This document shows positions 23,095 through 34,263 of a stretch of 64,000 bases of DNA, piece after piece (within the stretch, counting starts at the first letter, position 1; each line of letters opens with the position of its first letter). The stretch covers positions 15,018,876-15,082,875 of the forward strand of contig NC_092567.1 in NCBI RefSeq assembly GCF_037975245.1, read 5' to 3'. A program made the translations under genes and the position numbers. The notes under the pieces are model-generated. The model did not search any database, was not told where the DNA came from, and saw nothing but the letters and a program-made list of their open reading frames with translations. This stretch comes from Apostichopus japonicus. Taxonomy: Eukaryota; Echinodermata; Holothuroidea; Aspidochirotida; Stichopodidae.

Positions 23095-23281
23095 AGGTGA
23101 CAAACGCCTACAGTGGAATTACGATCTTCCTTACCGGTTTCGAACCTCTGGACATACAATCAGCGTCCATAGCCTAGTGGTTAGGGTGTCCGCGTACAGA
23201 GCGGGAGGCCCGTGGTTCGAATCCCGGTGGAGGCTGAAAGTTTTTTCACTGTTCTTGATTTTCCAACTCATTACGATTTTC

Positions 23282-23284
<3 letters not shown>
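23095..23284 (+). mobile_element. tRNA-derived SINE family A, copy 1
   Basis: The head ACGCCTACAGTGGAATTACG precedes a tRNA-like part (23163-23236) with an A-box-like TAGCCTAGTGGTTAGGGTG and the B box GGTTCGAATCC at 23214-23224, then GGTGGAGGCTGAAAGTTTT and a tail running into (AT)n. The same order occurs inverted at 29825-29990. The upstream non-tRNA head common to both copies shows this is a retroposon, not a tRNA gene. Confidence 0.8.
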
Positions 23285-23316
<32 letters not shown>

Positions 23317-23338
23317 CATATATATATATATATATATA

Positions 23339-23387
<49 letters not shown>
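23285..23387. repeat. (AT)n microsatellite at the SINE 3' end
   Basis: TA repeat with CA and GC interruptions directly following the SINE tail. Confidence 0.95.
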
Positions 23388-23388
<1 letters not shown>

Positions 23389-26300
23389 GTGTGTGTTATA
23401 CATGATAAATTGGTTATATACTACAAATATATTTATTAACATTGCATGATGATGTGGGTTTATGTATACGCCTATAATTCCAAGCAAATATCATACGCAG
23501 TAATAAATAAGGTGGGAGGATATGAGAACCCCCACACCCCACCCTCTCCCCTCCGCTCCAGCCAACAAAGAATCAATATTGGATTGATAACGCCAATTAT
23601 TTCATACAAATGACACACATGCCTTCATGGCTATACTCAGTTTAAATCATCCTGATGCATGCAAGTTCGACGACCTAAACATATTTTCCCCCACCCCCCC
23701 CCCCTCAACTTAAGAAAAGGGAAAATAAAATGACAGCCAAATTGTGACATCCATAAAAATATGGTGGCGTATGTCTTTGGTCATTACAAATGCACAACAA
23801 ATACAATGATGAGTAAAATAGTCTTTGTTTTACTCACAAAGAGACAAACGTCATGTACCTTGGAAATTGTCTCAATTGAATGACTAGAAAATGAAACCAG
23901 TTAAACTTTGAATTCGATTACTTTCGATATGTGGAGTAAAGGCTATGGCAAAGTAAACTCATTTTCACATGCTTATAGTTACCGTGTAAACTACATAGAA
24001 GTTCAAGCTACATATAAAATGAAAAACAACTAGAGTCAATTATTTATTATTATATCGAATAAGTACATATAAGTATATTTGCTTTTTGTGGACTCGAGCT
24101 GGCCTTATTGTTATAGAATTAACAGAAAATGCCATACCGTGACACTAATGATATTTACATCTATCTTCAATTTCACGTATATTATTATCGATTCAGTCTA
24201 AGATAATCTATTCAACGCCCACGTAGCAGTTTAAATATGACGATAATTGAAATGTATGCTAAAACTATATTTCACAGTAATATATGTTCAATTTTGCTTC
24301 AGGCGCGGATAAGGTGGGGGTGCTGGGGTGTATATGCCTACCCACAGCCTCCAGTTTAAACTCCCTAACACAAAAATGAAATCATGTTACTCATATAGCA
24401 GCCTTGCGTCCTGACCTTATGATGGATCTAATTATACTTTAATAAGCCATATAATTCATCATTTCGACGTCGGAAATTATTTATTATTTGTCATGTGCGT
24501 GCGAGGGTTGGAAGGGGGGGGGGTGACTCGGATTAAACGACCCCGGGGCTACATCCATCCTTTATAAATCCTGGGGCCACCCCTGTCTTTCACCGTGATG
24601 TCAGTCAAATCTGGTTGTGAACTATAATATCATTCTAACACAAAAGTTCTGTTTTATTTTAATTTAACGATTAATATAAATATACCGCAACTCTATTGTA
24701 GAAACACTTTAGAAATTTAACGGAACAATTCACATAATAATGATATCATGTTATAAAGTTGATTAAAAGAGAATACAATTATCAGAATGCCTGCGGTATA
24801 TTAAAATTTATTAGGTGGAAAAGAGTAGTCTAGATCATTTGCATATTAATTGTAGATAACCCGAAAAAAAGGAGCAAAAACTTTCACCAAAGTATATACA
24901 TATCCGTTTTATTACAGATTGAGAGAAACCAAATTCGTTTTGTAACGATATTTTTTGAGGGGAGGGGGGAGGGAAGTTTGCTTGTGGTAAGTTCAAATGT
25001 CATTTTCTATCAACTTGTATATCACTCATTGAAAAGTATGCTTTGGGTGAAGTTTTGTTTTGCATTTTTTTAGATTATCTATCAAATATATCTAATAAAT
25101 ATTAAGAAACTCTGGGCTATTCTTTGATATTCATAATCTTAAAAAGACCTCCCTGGTCGTTTGGCTAAGATTATGTAGATCATGCCCCACTCCATACACA
25201 CCCAGCACTTTCTCTCATAGCTATACGTAATTGCACAGACAGAGCAGAAATTATCTTTGCTCCATAGTTGTGTTGATAAATTGCTGATCTCAACCTCTTA
25301 ATTACTGCGTCGTTTATTCTTACAGTTATACGAGAAATAAGCTTTAAACAATATAGTGTCTTTACCAACATATCAAGGTGTTTTAATTAACCTTGTAGGT
25401 TCTTATTTTTATAAACATTATCGATCAGTTTTAAACTACTTGCTATAATTAAGGTATTGTTTCCATTGTTCAAATTTTATTGATAAGTTTCCAAGCAGCT
25501 TTCTATATAAAATGTCAATAAAAAGTAATTATATCATTTTAGTACTCATTGATTTTTTTTGCATTCCAACCTTTAACATGTGTAACGTTATTCAGTACAT
25601 GTAAAGATTATGGAACGCCAAATGAGACAACTGACATCATTATATGTCCATTCCAATAGTCCAGCTACGCATGCTCAGATCAGGATGGCATCATAACAAC
25701 GAAGACAAATCCTAGAAAATCGCAGACGTTCATACCGGAGGTTGTAATAACGGAGATATATTTTGTTGACAAAATGCTGCTTTTTAGCGGGAAAGGACGG
25801 AGTATGACGAGCGAACGGCGATATGTATGAAGCAAAAACTCGTAAAACATCGCACCCCCCCCCCCTTTCCGTTCCATTACTAAAAAGCAATAAAGACGAG
25901 TTATGCCTATTTTTATTCAAATTTAAGTGGTGAAGGGTGAGACAGAGAAGGGAAGGGACAAGAAAATTCGCCCGTCCGTCTATTCATCCAAAACTTGAAG
26001 GAACCTGCGAAATTTGCGTCTGGTTAGTCTTATACGCTTACAAAAGATACCACGATTGGTCATTCAAGAGAGGATACCTCCTCCCCACCCCCACCCCTCT
26101 CGCCCATCCCATCCAACCCACCGGATGAGTTAAGGAGATAAGCACACGATTTTTGTGTGTTTGGATGGCTGACATTTTCCCGCATAAAGAAAGCGTTGCA
26201 TTAAGTTAGGCTATAGAACTATAGTTAACGCTTATAATAATCGCAAGAATGGTTTCCATAGGAACAACGTAAACATTACAATGGTTGATCGATATCACCA

Positions 26301-27665
26301 AGACAGGATAGTTTATTGAAAGAATAGAACAAGGACACAGTTTAATGTACATTGTAATTTTATTACATATGTTCACAACAATTGGCATATTTTACAACCC
26401 CAGAAGAGAGATAGATAGAGAGAGAGAAAAACAATAATATTAATAAATTGCAGCAACAAAAGAAGAAAAAAATACAACGGTTTTTTTTCTTTTCTAAAGC
26501 CAAAATTATTGGAAGTTGTTGATAATGGAATTCGCTATGGAAACAAATATTAAAATAACACAAATGACAGCAATCCGAAAATAAAACAACACTGGTAGAC
26601 ACAAGACACCTTTATTTTGGGGGTTAGTACAAAGTGACGTCAATCTTACGTCATTTACGTTGCATATAATATGGTATTTTGTTTTTGTTTCATAAAACAG
26701 TTATTTACTTAAATTATGTTTAAATTTGCCTTGTCAAGTTCCCTAACACTTCTACTGCATCGCTGTTGTATTTTCTGTATTCGAATATTTCAGGTGATAA
26801 GATCATCACGGTACCAAATATAAGTGTATTTTTAACATTTTTTTGACAGTGCACTTCAAACACTTTTGGTAAGGTGATTACAGGTCAGGCAGGATTGGAC
26901 GAAGTGTAGGTAGGGGTGGAGGGGAGGGGGTGGAGGCATATGCGGTAGGCATGGTGGTGAGGTCTGAGGTCATTCAATGAATATTCAGGAGTAATGTGTT
27001 CTAACTTCATCAAGAAACTTTTACATAGGTTCTCAAGCCTGCCAATATTTTTAATGCATTTCATTAAGTATTCAGAAATGTGACAACAGCAGGCAAACAA
27101 TGGCTGACCAGATAGATAGATGCCAAAATAAATGAAACATTTTGCATTTTCAAATCTCGAGTGACTTGTCAAGTTGTTTACGAAGATAACGTAAGAAATG
27201 TATATGTCGTATTCTCTATCTCAGATCGAGAATATTTTTTCTTATCAAAGTCACTGAAAAGAGGAGCTCCTGCACCTTCTTGAAAATCTCTCAAAGGTCA
27301 ACCCCCCCCCCCCCCCAAAAAAAAACTGGGTTCATTATCAATCTCAGTTATGAAACAGCTTTTCACCATTAGTAGTAGCCAAACGAATGTCAAATAATAT
27401 TTAAACAATACAACTGACAAGGCTTAACAATAGCTTACGAATGTCTGTAAAGCAACGAGGACAATTTAGGTGGCGTTTTAATCATTAATCTCTTTAATCC
27501 AAAACTTGGTTGGATGAATGGTACTTGTATTCAACAAATAAGCTTATGCATTTTCAACATCATCTTCTTCCCTGACCACCCACTCCATCCATCGTCCTCC
27601 ACCCCTGGTCAACAGCCTCTTCAACAAAGAAACCCCCCTCCCCCCCAAAAAAGATAGAAAAAGAA

Positions 27666-27895
27666 AGAAACTATATGATTATGCATGAGATAGAATGCAA
27701 AACTATATGATTATGCATGAGAGAGAATGCAAAACTATATGATTATGCATGAGATAGAATGCAAAACTATATGATTATGCATGAGAGAGAATGCAAAACT
27801 ATATGATTATGCATGAGAGAGAATGCAAAACTATATGATTATGCATGAGAGAATGCAAAACTATATGATTATGCATGAGATAGAATGCAAAACTA
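27666..27895. repeat. 32-bp tandem repeat, seven copies
   Basis: The unit AAACTATATGATTATGCATG plus AGAGAGAATGCA repeats with only a GAGA/GATA difference and one shorter copy. The high identity points to recent expansion. It lies about 700 bp beyond the stop codon of the FGFR1OP2-like gene. Confidence 0.9.
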
Positions 27896-28606
27896 TCGGT
27901 CAAACGGTCCTGTCAGCAATTGAAATAACAGAGGCACACTGCCAAACTATATGCATAGTGTAAAAATGTTGCCTTTTTTTCATAATGAGTTAAAAAAGCT
28001 ACTGAATAGTCAAGAAATATAAAGTGTGAAACTTCCACCGATAGGTGGAAGTCTTATAGACAAACAGCAGGGATAAAGCCAATGTAACTTTTTTTTTCAT
28101 CGCTAACTAGACTGCTCGACAGTGAGTCTTGCGATGGTCTCGTTTGATTGGAAACAACATCGGTATTCTTTGCATTTTTTCAAAACCCTCTCGTCCCTCC
28201 GAAAACCCACCCTAGGGTTGTACACCATGGGTGTGTTCTAGCAAGAACAGGCATTGTGCAATAATTCTAATAGCCCTCCGTCCAGTCAGTCTGAAATATT
28301 TGCAGCATTCCATCATTTCACGGTCTAGCATTAAAATAACCCTCATGCTCTGCCGACGTTGACAAAATGTCTCACTACCGTTTGCACCGACCTCTGAGCT
28401 TACAAATGAAATATTCAGTTTACAGAATCTTCCAAGTTTATGAATTTATCTACCACTTAACTACCAGTCAACAAAAAACCATTCACACTGCTTAATAACA
28501 AAACTTACATTACATATTTAATTTATCACCTGAAAGAGTCGCTTCGCCTTTTTTTTAGGGGGAAAAAAAAATAGCGAAAAAGAAAGTGCAACCTCTGCTT
28601 CTTTGG

Positions 28607-29581
28607 TCATAAATGCGTTGAATCCATGTTGATAATATTCTGCTCCAGGAATTTCTCGGTGGCGTCGCCTCCCGATTCGGAAAGCTCGCTAGTGATGGAT
28701 AAAGTGTCCGCCTCTTTCAGGGTACCGACAGAGGATTGAGATGAAAGAGAGGACGTGTCAAAGTCCTCCGATGAACTATCGCCTTCTCCCGGGTTTCCAG
28801 AGTCTGAAAGCGTCTCCGTATTGCTCAGGATAGTCTGTGGGTTGGTGGTGTTGGTGGTGGGATCCACCCTGGTATCACCTGTTAATTTCTGTTCCATTGT
28901 CTTTGGTCCTGAAGTTTTACTATCGACTGAGTCTACTATTGTTCTACTACTACTACTACCAACACTACTACCCATCGACCAAGAGCCATGGTTATTGTTT
29001 TTGTTTGCACTTTCTGCATCAGAGGTTGCACCCGTAGCAGTCTCCTGTTTCTCGTCTCTGAGTTCACTTCCTCCTCCCTGTGCCATCAAGTCTAGCGTCC
29101 CACCTCCCCCAACTCTCGTCCCACCGCTGCCACCACTCTCCTCTCTTGTGTCTACTTCATCTACCGGGTTTGGTCTACTTGCCTTTGAACTATGGTCTCC
29201 CTGAGCTTCTACGGAAGTCTGTACCTTCTCCGATATAACGACTGCACCTTCTTGAGGCTCGGGATCGGGACTCTTTATCTCCACTTTGTTTGAAATTCCC
29301 AGTGTAGGTGAACTCAAAATGACAGTTCTGTTGTGAAGTATACTAGTCTGCTCCTTACTACTAGAATCGTCACTCTGGGCGGACTGCGGCGAAGAGGGTC
29401 CACTGACTACCGACTTGGCGACTGATTTGGTGATTCTTAACAGCTCTCTCAGTCCCTGGTTCTCATATTCTAATTTGGAGACCATTTCCTCCATCTGAAA
29501 GCAGTAAGACTCGTCGCTGGTGGCCGCCCTTTGCATGACCGCCGCCATCTCTAGGATTTTCTGAATGTACTGCGATGACTC
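28607..29581 (-). CDS. FGFR1OP2: FGFR1OP2/SIKE family protein, last coding exon
   Basis: On the minus strand the acceptor CCTTTCTTAG precedes GAG at 29581, and the stop TGA is at 28609-28607 (975 bases with stop). Residues 131-191 read ESSQYIQKILEMAAVMQRAA and later LEYENQGLRELLRITKS. This matches the family's third coiled-coil (EMAAVMRKA...LEQENKGLREILQIT in FGFR1OP2). After this comes about 260 residues rich in Ser, Thr, Gly, Asp and Asn, with no recognised domain and probably disordered. Vertebrate FGFR1OP2 and SIKE1 are about 250 and 210 residues, so this 454-residue protein is much longer. FGFR1OP2 and SIKE1 are known partners of the STRIPAK phosphatase-kinase complex. The symbol denotes the family; the FGFR1OP2/SIKE split may postdate this lineage. 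Confidence 0.88.
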   Translation of the reverse strand, partial: ESSQYIQKILEMAAVMQRAATSDESYCFQMEEMVSKLEYENQGLRELLRITKSVAKSVVSGPSSPQSAQSDDSSSKEQTSILHNRTVILSSPTLGISNKVEIKSPDPEPQEGAVVISEKVQTSVEAQGDHSSKASRPNPVDEVDTREESGGSGGTRVGGGGTLDLMAQGGGSELRDEKQETATGATSDAESANKNNNHGSWSMGSSVGSSSSRTIVDSVDSKTSGPKTMEQKLTGDTRVDPTTNTTNPQTILSNTETLSDSGNPGEGDSSSEDFDTSSLSSQSSVGTLKEADTLSITSELSESGGDATEKFLEQNIINMDSTHL

Positions 29582-29599
29582 CTAAGAAAGGAAGAAAAC

Positions 29600-29675
29600 A
29601 TACATATATATTTATGTATATATGTGTATATATGTGTATATATTATTATATATATCTATATATATACAATATTTA
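29600..29675. repeat. TA/TG-rich microsatellite
   Basis: ATATATGTGTATAT-type repeats lie just upstream of the polypyrimidine tract of the last FGFR1OP2-like exon. Confidence 0.8.
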
Positions 29676-29824
29676 ATCCAAATATTGAACAGATAACACC
29701 TCAACACATAGTACAGCTTCAAGGTACTGGGTATGGTATCATTGATTTTATAGATGTTCCTTACATCTCCTGATCATTCAACATAAACAAATTTTAATAT
29801 ATATGTAATTTAGATTGTAGTGAG

Positions 29825-29990
29825 TTTGAAAATCCAGAACAGTGATAAAACTTCCAGCCTCCACCGGGATTCAAACCAGGGCCTCCGCTTGATATGCGGA
29901 CACCCTAACTACTAGGCAATGGACGCTGATTCATGCCCAGAGGTTCAAAACCGATAAGGAAGTTCGTAATTCCACTACAGGCGTTTTATA
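29825..29990 (-). mobile_element. tRNA-derived SINE family A, copy 2
   Basis: Minus-strand copy of the SINE at 23095: head ACGCCTGTAGTGGAATTACG, tRNA-like part with TAGTTAGGGTGTCCGC, B box GGTTTGAATCC (one change), GGTGGAGGCTGGAAGTTTTA. It sits in the intron between coding exons 2 and 3 of the FGFR1OP2-like gene, in the gene's orientation. Confidence 0.8.
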
Positions 29991-30065
29991 CCAATTTGTA
30001 GCAAGTGGTATGACAGATATGAATTAAATTAATAAAAATCAGCACAACAGAAAAATTCCACATCA

Positions 30066-30178
30066 CGACCTGTTTCCTTCTTTTGGGACTCATCAGGTGA
30101 AGGTAGAAATCGAACCCTGGATCTCTGTATCACAGACCGAAGTCCGTACCACTCGACCACAGTGCTTCTACTGGAGTG
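30066..30178 (-). mobile_element. tRNA-derived SINE family C, copy 2, with hammerhead-like core
   Basis: Minus-strand tRNA-like sequence: GTGGTCGAGTGGTACGGACT, then GTCTGTGATACAGAG and the B box GGTTCGATTTC, then CACCTGATGAGTCCCAAAAG and AAGGAAAC. The CTGATGAG (30096-30089) followed by a short hairpin and GGAAAC (30077-30072) parallels copy 1 at 19190-19214. It lies just upstream, in transcription sense, of SINE A copy 2. Confidence 0.65.
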
Positions 30179-31427
30179 TGAATGCTTTTAAACTGGCTTT
30201 GTATCAAAATTTTAACACTTGGGTAACATGTGCACACCACCATTTTTGGCAAAGAATGAGCATAACATTAAAGACAAAAAGGCCTACAAGCTGTTGAAAC
30301 GTATGTGCTATTATACATACATATTTACCAACCACTACTGGAACACAGAATCTGACTTTCACATGCATTGCCTTTTAAATTAGCGATGCTTTCTGAGTTC
30401 ATTTTAAGTAACTTTTCCATTTTACTTGATTCTCAAATATTTGACTTGTCAAGTATTTTATTTCATATACTGTAAGTACAGGTCTTAATATTCTCTGTTT
30501 GCATTTTACATGTGACTAATACTACAAAAATAGTTGAGAACCCATAACAAATCATTAATAAATTACTCATTGAATGTCACTTTGTGCAAAAAATTATAGA
30601 AGGTGAAATTGCAATCTCATTTCGAGAAGAAAGTGGGAGGTTAGATTAGATAAAGTTGTCGACTAAACACAGAAAGCTTGAATTCACAGAGGACATGTGC
30701 ATAGTGGCTAAGGAAAAATTAATCGACTGAAAGATATAATTTGAACGTGGTAGTTGTCATAGCGATACACATTAAAACACCCATCAATACTGCATCTTTC
30801 TGACCAAATCATGGTCCAATTTGTTTAGCAAATTAAGAGAATAACCAAATCAATTAAATACTTCTTGCCAGCACTGTATAAATCAACGAATCATCCTAAA
30901 TGCTACAAATCTTCAATCTGGGATGTTCTAGTTTACTTTGCTAATTTATATATTTCTATATTTTCGACTCTGCGCGTGCCTCAGAGCATTATATTTTGAA
31001 GCGCAAAGTTACATTCCAGAAGCCGACAACATATTCCTGTTTGAAATTGTCCAGATGCTTTCCACGTATAAATTAATATTAATATAAAAAAGGAAACTGC
31101 CATTTGTTTTTTGAATTGAATGTTACGAATTATAAACTACCTGCATAGCTTCAATTTTAGCCCGTTCTAGTGGAGGTGTCTTTGTTGTTTGATCAAAGTC
31201 AATCTTGTTTTTAGTATTATTTAGCTTATTTCTTAAAACTACTGGAAAACTTGAAAAACCAAATTGTGAACCGAGTCCCGTCAATTCCACAAAACATAGT
31301 ACATCTTTTCCGTGTTCCGACTTCAAAGGATTCAAATTTCTTTTCGAGCACATGAATTTTTTTATCTCACACAGAGATCGTCTATAAATATTGACAGAGA
31401 GCAGTAAAATGTGTAAAAGTAAGTTGG

Positions 31428-31466
31428 CCTGACGTTTGGATCCTAGCAGGATCTTCTTCAAAGGCT
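31428..31466 (-). mobile_element. interspersed-repeat fragment GAAGAAGATCCTGCTAGGAT
   Basis: The minus strand reads TTTGAAGAAGATCCTGCTAG GATCCAAACGTC. The same block occurs on the plus strand at 52541-52567 with GATCGAAAC. I take it as a dispersed-repeat piece of unknown class; it looks like repeat sequence I associate with invertebrate retroelements, but I cannot search. Confidence 0.45.
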
Positions 31467-31611
31467 AAATGACAAGTAACAGTGGGGACAAAATCACGCA
31501 CAGAATACAGACAGGTTAATGAGCATGGTGAATACAATGAGATAGATGTAAGGGAGTTAGTGGACAAGAGATGGAGAAAAAAAAAAAAACAGTAAAATGT
31601 GACGGTTTTAC

Positions 31612-31866
31612 CTGTGTTTCGTGTGAATGTTTCTCTAGTAGATCTTGTTCTGATTTATGTGCCGATCTGATTCTGGTAATCTGTTCTCTGTAGCTGCTCA
31701 TGATCAGATCGAGAGCGGCTTGGTGCTGTTTCAGCGAGGCTACCAGCTCGGCGTTCTCTTCCTGGAGTTGCCGGATTTGACGGTTTTCTCGCTGGATTCC
31801 CAGGATGAGCGCCGTCCTGGGCCGATGTCTCGCTATATTATTCATTTCTTCAATTTCTTCTTGAAA
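31612..31866 (-). CDS. FGFR1OP2: FGFR1OP2/SIKE family protein, middle coding exon
   Basis: The minus-strand acceptor CTCTTTTTCAG precedes TTT at 31866, and the donor ACACAG|GTAAAA is at 31612/31611. The exon is 255 bases, phase 0 at both ends, residues 46-130. It begins FQEEIEEMNNIARHRPRTAL and continues with LGIQRENRQIRQLQEENAEL and QHQAALDLIMSSYREQ. Vertebrate FGFR1OP2 has YQEEIQELNEVARHRPR and IQQENRQIRELQQENKELR at the same place, so the match is strong across the exon. This is the central coiled-coil. The join to residue 131 gives HSHETQ-ESSQYIQKILEM, co-linear with SIKE1, so no exon seems to be missing. Confidence 0.93.
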
Positions 31867-31879
31867 CTGAAAAAGAGAA

Positions 31880-31950
31880 TAATAATAATAATCATAATAA
31901 GTAATATTTATAAAGCGCATAATCAGCAAAGCTGCTCAAAGCGCTTTACA
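31880..31950 (-). repeat. (AAT)n plus GCGC hairpin repeat fragment
   Basis: AATAATAATAATCATAATAA precedes TAAAGCGC (31911-31918), which is inverted as GCGCTTTA at 31941-31948. It begins about 15 bases upstream, in gene sense, of the acceptor of the middle FGFR1OP2-like exon. It looks like a truncated interspersed repeat. Confidence 0.55.
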
Positions 31951-33820
31951 AATGTAAAACCTAAAAACAAATAGTAACAAAAACCAAAATATTAAATATA
32001 TAGAACCAATAAGGCAAAAAATGCAACTGCCAAAAGCAACAATATAAAAAACACACCCGTACTACACGATACTAGAAACTAAAACGCAATAGTCCAAAAA
32101 CAATTTCAGAAGTATGTAAATAGTAAAATAGATTAAACCATAATCAATGTTTAAATATAAATAAGTATGAAAACTATACTACAGTAAGACAATTAAGTCT
32201 CAATTGACCCTTATCGATGCTAAATGTGCTACTCAGTTCCCTGAAAGTTTGTCCATGTAGCTCTCTAAACTAAAACAGAGCTATAGTTCGTAGCATACTA
32301 ACTCACAATATACATTTCAAATCATCGCAAAGTTGATCGTTTTTTAATGGCCTGTGATAGTCACTCAGCATTTTTACGACTGATATAACATCAACCATTT
32401 TGTCAACCCCTATGTAGATATCGTCTGTCATTGCTAAAATACCATTTAAGTATCGCGAGCCAATTTTATAGCTCACTTCGACTTTTGACCAACACTTCTG
32501 CTGTTCAAGATGCACCATGATTCATGTTAGAGTAATAGAAGACAAACTCAAAACAGTGTCATTAATCTTTCAAAAACTTCAATTTCCATTCTTGATAGTT
32601 TTTCAAACCTCTACACCAAAATAAAGCCAGCTGTCTTGCAGGCTAAGTAGCTCGTACTTCCTGAGTATAACAACCTTTGTTTTTTAACACCAAAGATGGA
32701 TTAACCAACTTGAAAATCCTGAATGTTGACTAGAACCGACCAAACTTGATAGGATTAGTAAGGTTAAAAGCAATTTTGGGCAAAACAAAATCAGTCCATG
32801 TCTGGGCAACAAATGTTAGAATATTACCAGTCATTAGGCTTGGGTAGATGGGAAGGTGCAATAGTAGAGTAGAGACAGGTAAGAGAGGGGCGCAGTAAAG
32901 TGTATTGTTCAACCAGCGACTCCTTTAAGAGTTTGTTAAATGTTTCTTAGGTGAGAATGATAGTTGCAAGTTTCGGTTGACAAATTTCACACTATTTGAT
33001 GACTTGTTACGGTATTTGGTCCAATTGGTTAATGGCTAATCTGGTTTTGCATGTCCAGAGTGTCATGCGGTTAATGATTTTTACATGATTTCTTTTAATT
33101 TTTGGAATGTTTTTTTTTTTATTTTACATACTATATTCAATATTAACATTACTTTTGCACTAATTATAGCATGCATTATTGGTATCGGCCGATGTCACCG
33201 AGATCGGTCTGAAATTGCTATCGGTTAAATTAGCATCATTTGCCGATAGGTCTTCGAAACCGATAAAGCTTCTTTGAAACAAACATGCTTCTGTAAGACT
33301 TAAATTGAAACTATTTTGGTCTAGAAGCGAATCACCAGTCTGTGGCATTTCCACTGGATCTAATCATGATTGGGGACTCTGATAACCTAGTAAAGCCAGG
33401 TTATGTGGTGTATATTGAACTGCGTTCTTGACCGTAGGCAAATGTAACAGAAGCCTGTAACGGCTACACAGCAACAGGATAGCATCCTTTTATGCTAGCC
33501 ATGTTGACAGCGAATTACAGTGCACAGCAGGTCACTAACAATGGAACATGAATTGTTGTTGTACCTCTGTCAGGATCTCTATTCTATTTTCAGCCCTTTT
33601 GTTTGTTAAGGACCAACAATGCACAGAATAATCTAGTGTTCTGCTTCAAACTTTCTGTAGCAGTTTTGAAGGCTCTGATCTCTCATAAAATACTGTCTTT
33701 TCCTGTGTAAAACGACAGCTATATATCTTTCCATTTGCATAGCAACTTGAACATTTTGCATGGCATTTTGCAAAGCGATACCAGATAAAACGATCCCTGC
33801 AATGGATTGCAATGTGGAGT

Positions 33821-34049
33821 GGAGTGTTAGCTCAGTGGTTAACGCCGGTGCCTTCCACTCATAAGGTCCCCGGTTCGAGTCACTCCAAGATTAATGTATG
33901 TCATCCAGTTACAGAGTTGTTGACAATTGACAATTCATAATCATGGACGTTAAATATGAATCTAAGAGACTGACTTCGGTCAGCTTGCGGCTTTGATAAG
34001 CCAATGAGGCTTCTTCGCGAGTTCCTGCTTGCAGGAGGATCTAAAATAC
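33821..34049 (+). mobile_element. tRNA-derived SINE family B, copy 2
   Basis: It begins GGAGTGTTAGCTCAGTGGTT and has the B box GGTTCGAGTCA. A non-tRNA body follows with CCAGTTACAGAGTTGTTGAC and AAGAGACTGACTTCGGTCAG, and it ends GCAGGAGGATCTAAAATAC before an (ATAC)n tail (34043-34090). It lies in the first FGFR1OP2-like intron, antisense to the gene. Confidence 0.85.
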
Positions 34050-34112
34050 ATACATACATACATACTGTACATACACACATACATACACACACACACACAT
34101 ACAGACATACAA
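34043..34112. repeat. (ATAC)n/(AC)n microsatellite tail
   Basis: ATACATACATAC followed by ACACACAC directly continues the SINE B copy 2 tail, ending about 15 bp from the splice donor of the first FGFR1OP2-like coding exon. Confidence 0.85.
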
Positions 34113-34128
34113 TGTATTGTTACTGTAC

Positions 34129-34263
34129 CTCTGTCATGGTCTCTATTCTCTTATTCAATCCTGTCGTCTGTTGTATGAGGGCGTCCGCAGCAGTGTCGTG
34201 GCTCCTCAACCTCTCCACCAGACGCTTGGCGTCGGCCAAAACTTGCTCGATGGAAATGCTCAT
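34129..34263 (-). CDS. FGFR1OP2: FGFR1OP2/SIKE family protein, first coding exon
   Basis: The minus-strand ATG is at 34263-34261 and the donor ACAGAG|GTACAG at 34129/34128. The 45 residues begin MSISIEQVLADAKRLVERLR and end in GLNKRIETMTE. Vertebrate members start MSCTIEKALADAKALVERLR and have ALNKRVEAM at the same spacing, which fixes both the start codon and the exon end. The exon is 135 bases, phase 0. The ATG comes 7 bases after another ATG that is followed at once by TAA, a minimal upstream frame. The promoter and any non-coding first exon are not identified. Confidence 0.92.

Noticed and set aside
23163-23236. Functional tRNA gene
   Set aside because: It has good A and B boxes, but the same non-tRNA head and tail occur in a second copy at 29825-29990, which marks a SINE. 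The same reasoning applies to the tRNA-like parts near 33821, 52570, 19220 and 30100.
33160-33354. Minus-strand frame with ATCGG-rich DNA
   Set aside because: The stretch ATCGGCCGAT and repeated CCGAT/ATCGG words suggest a short repeat; the frame has no family likeness.
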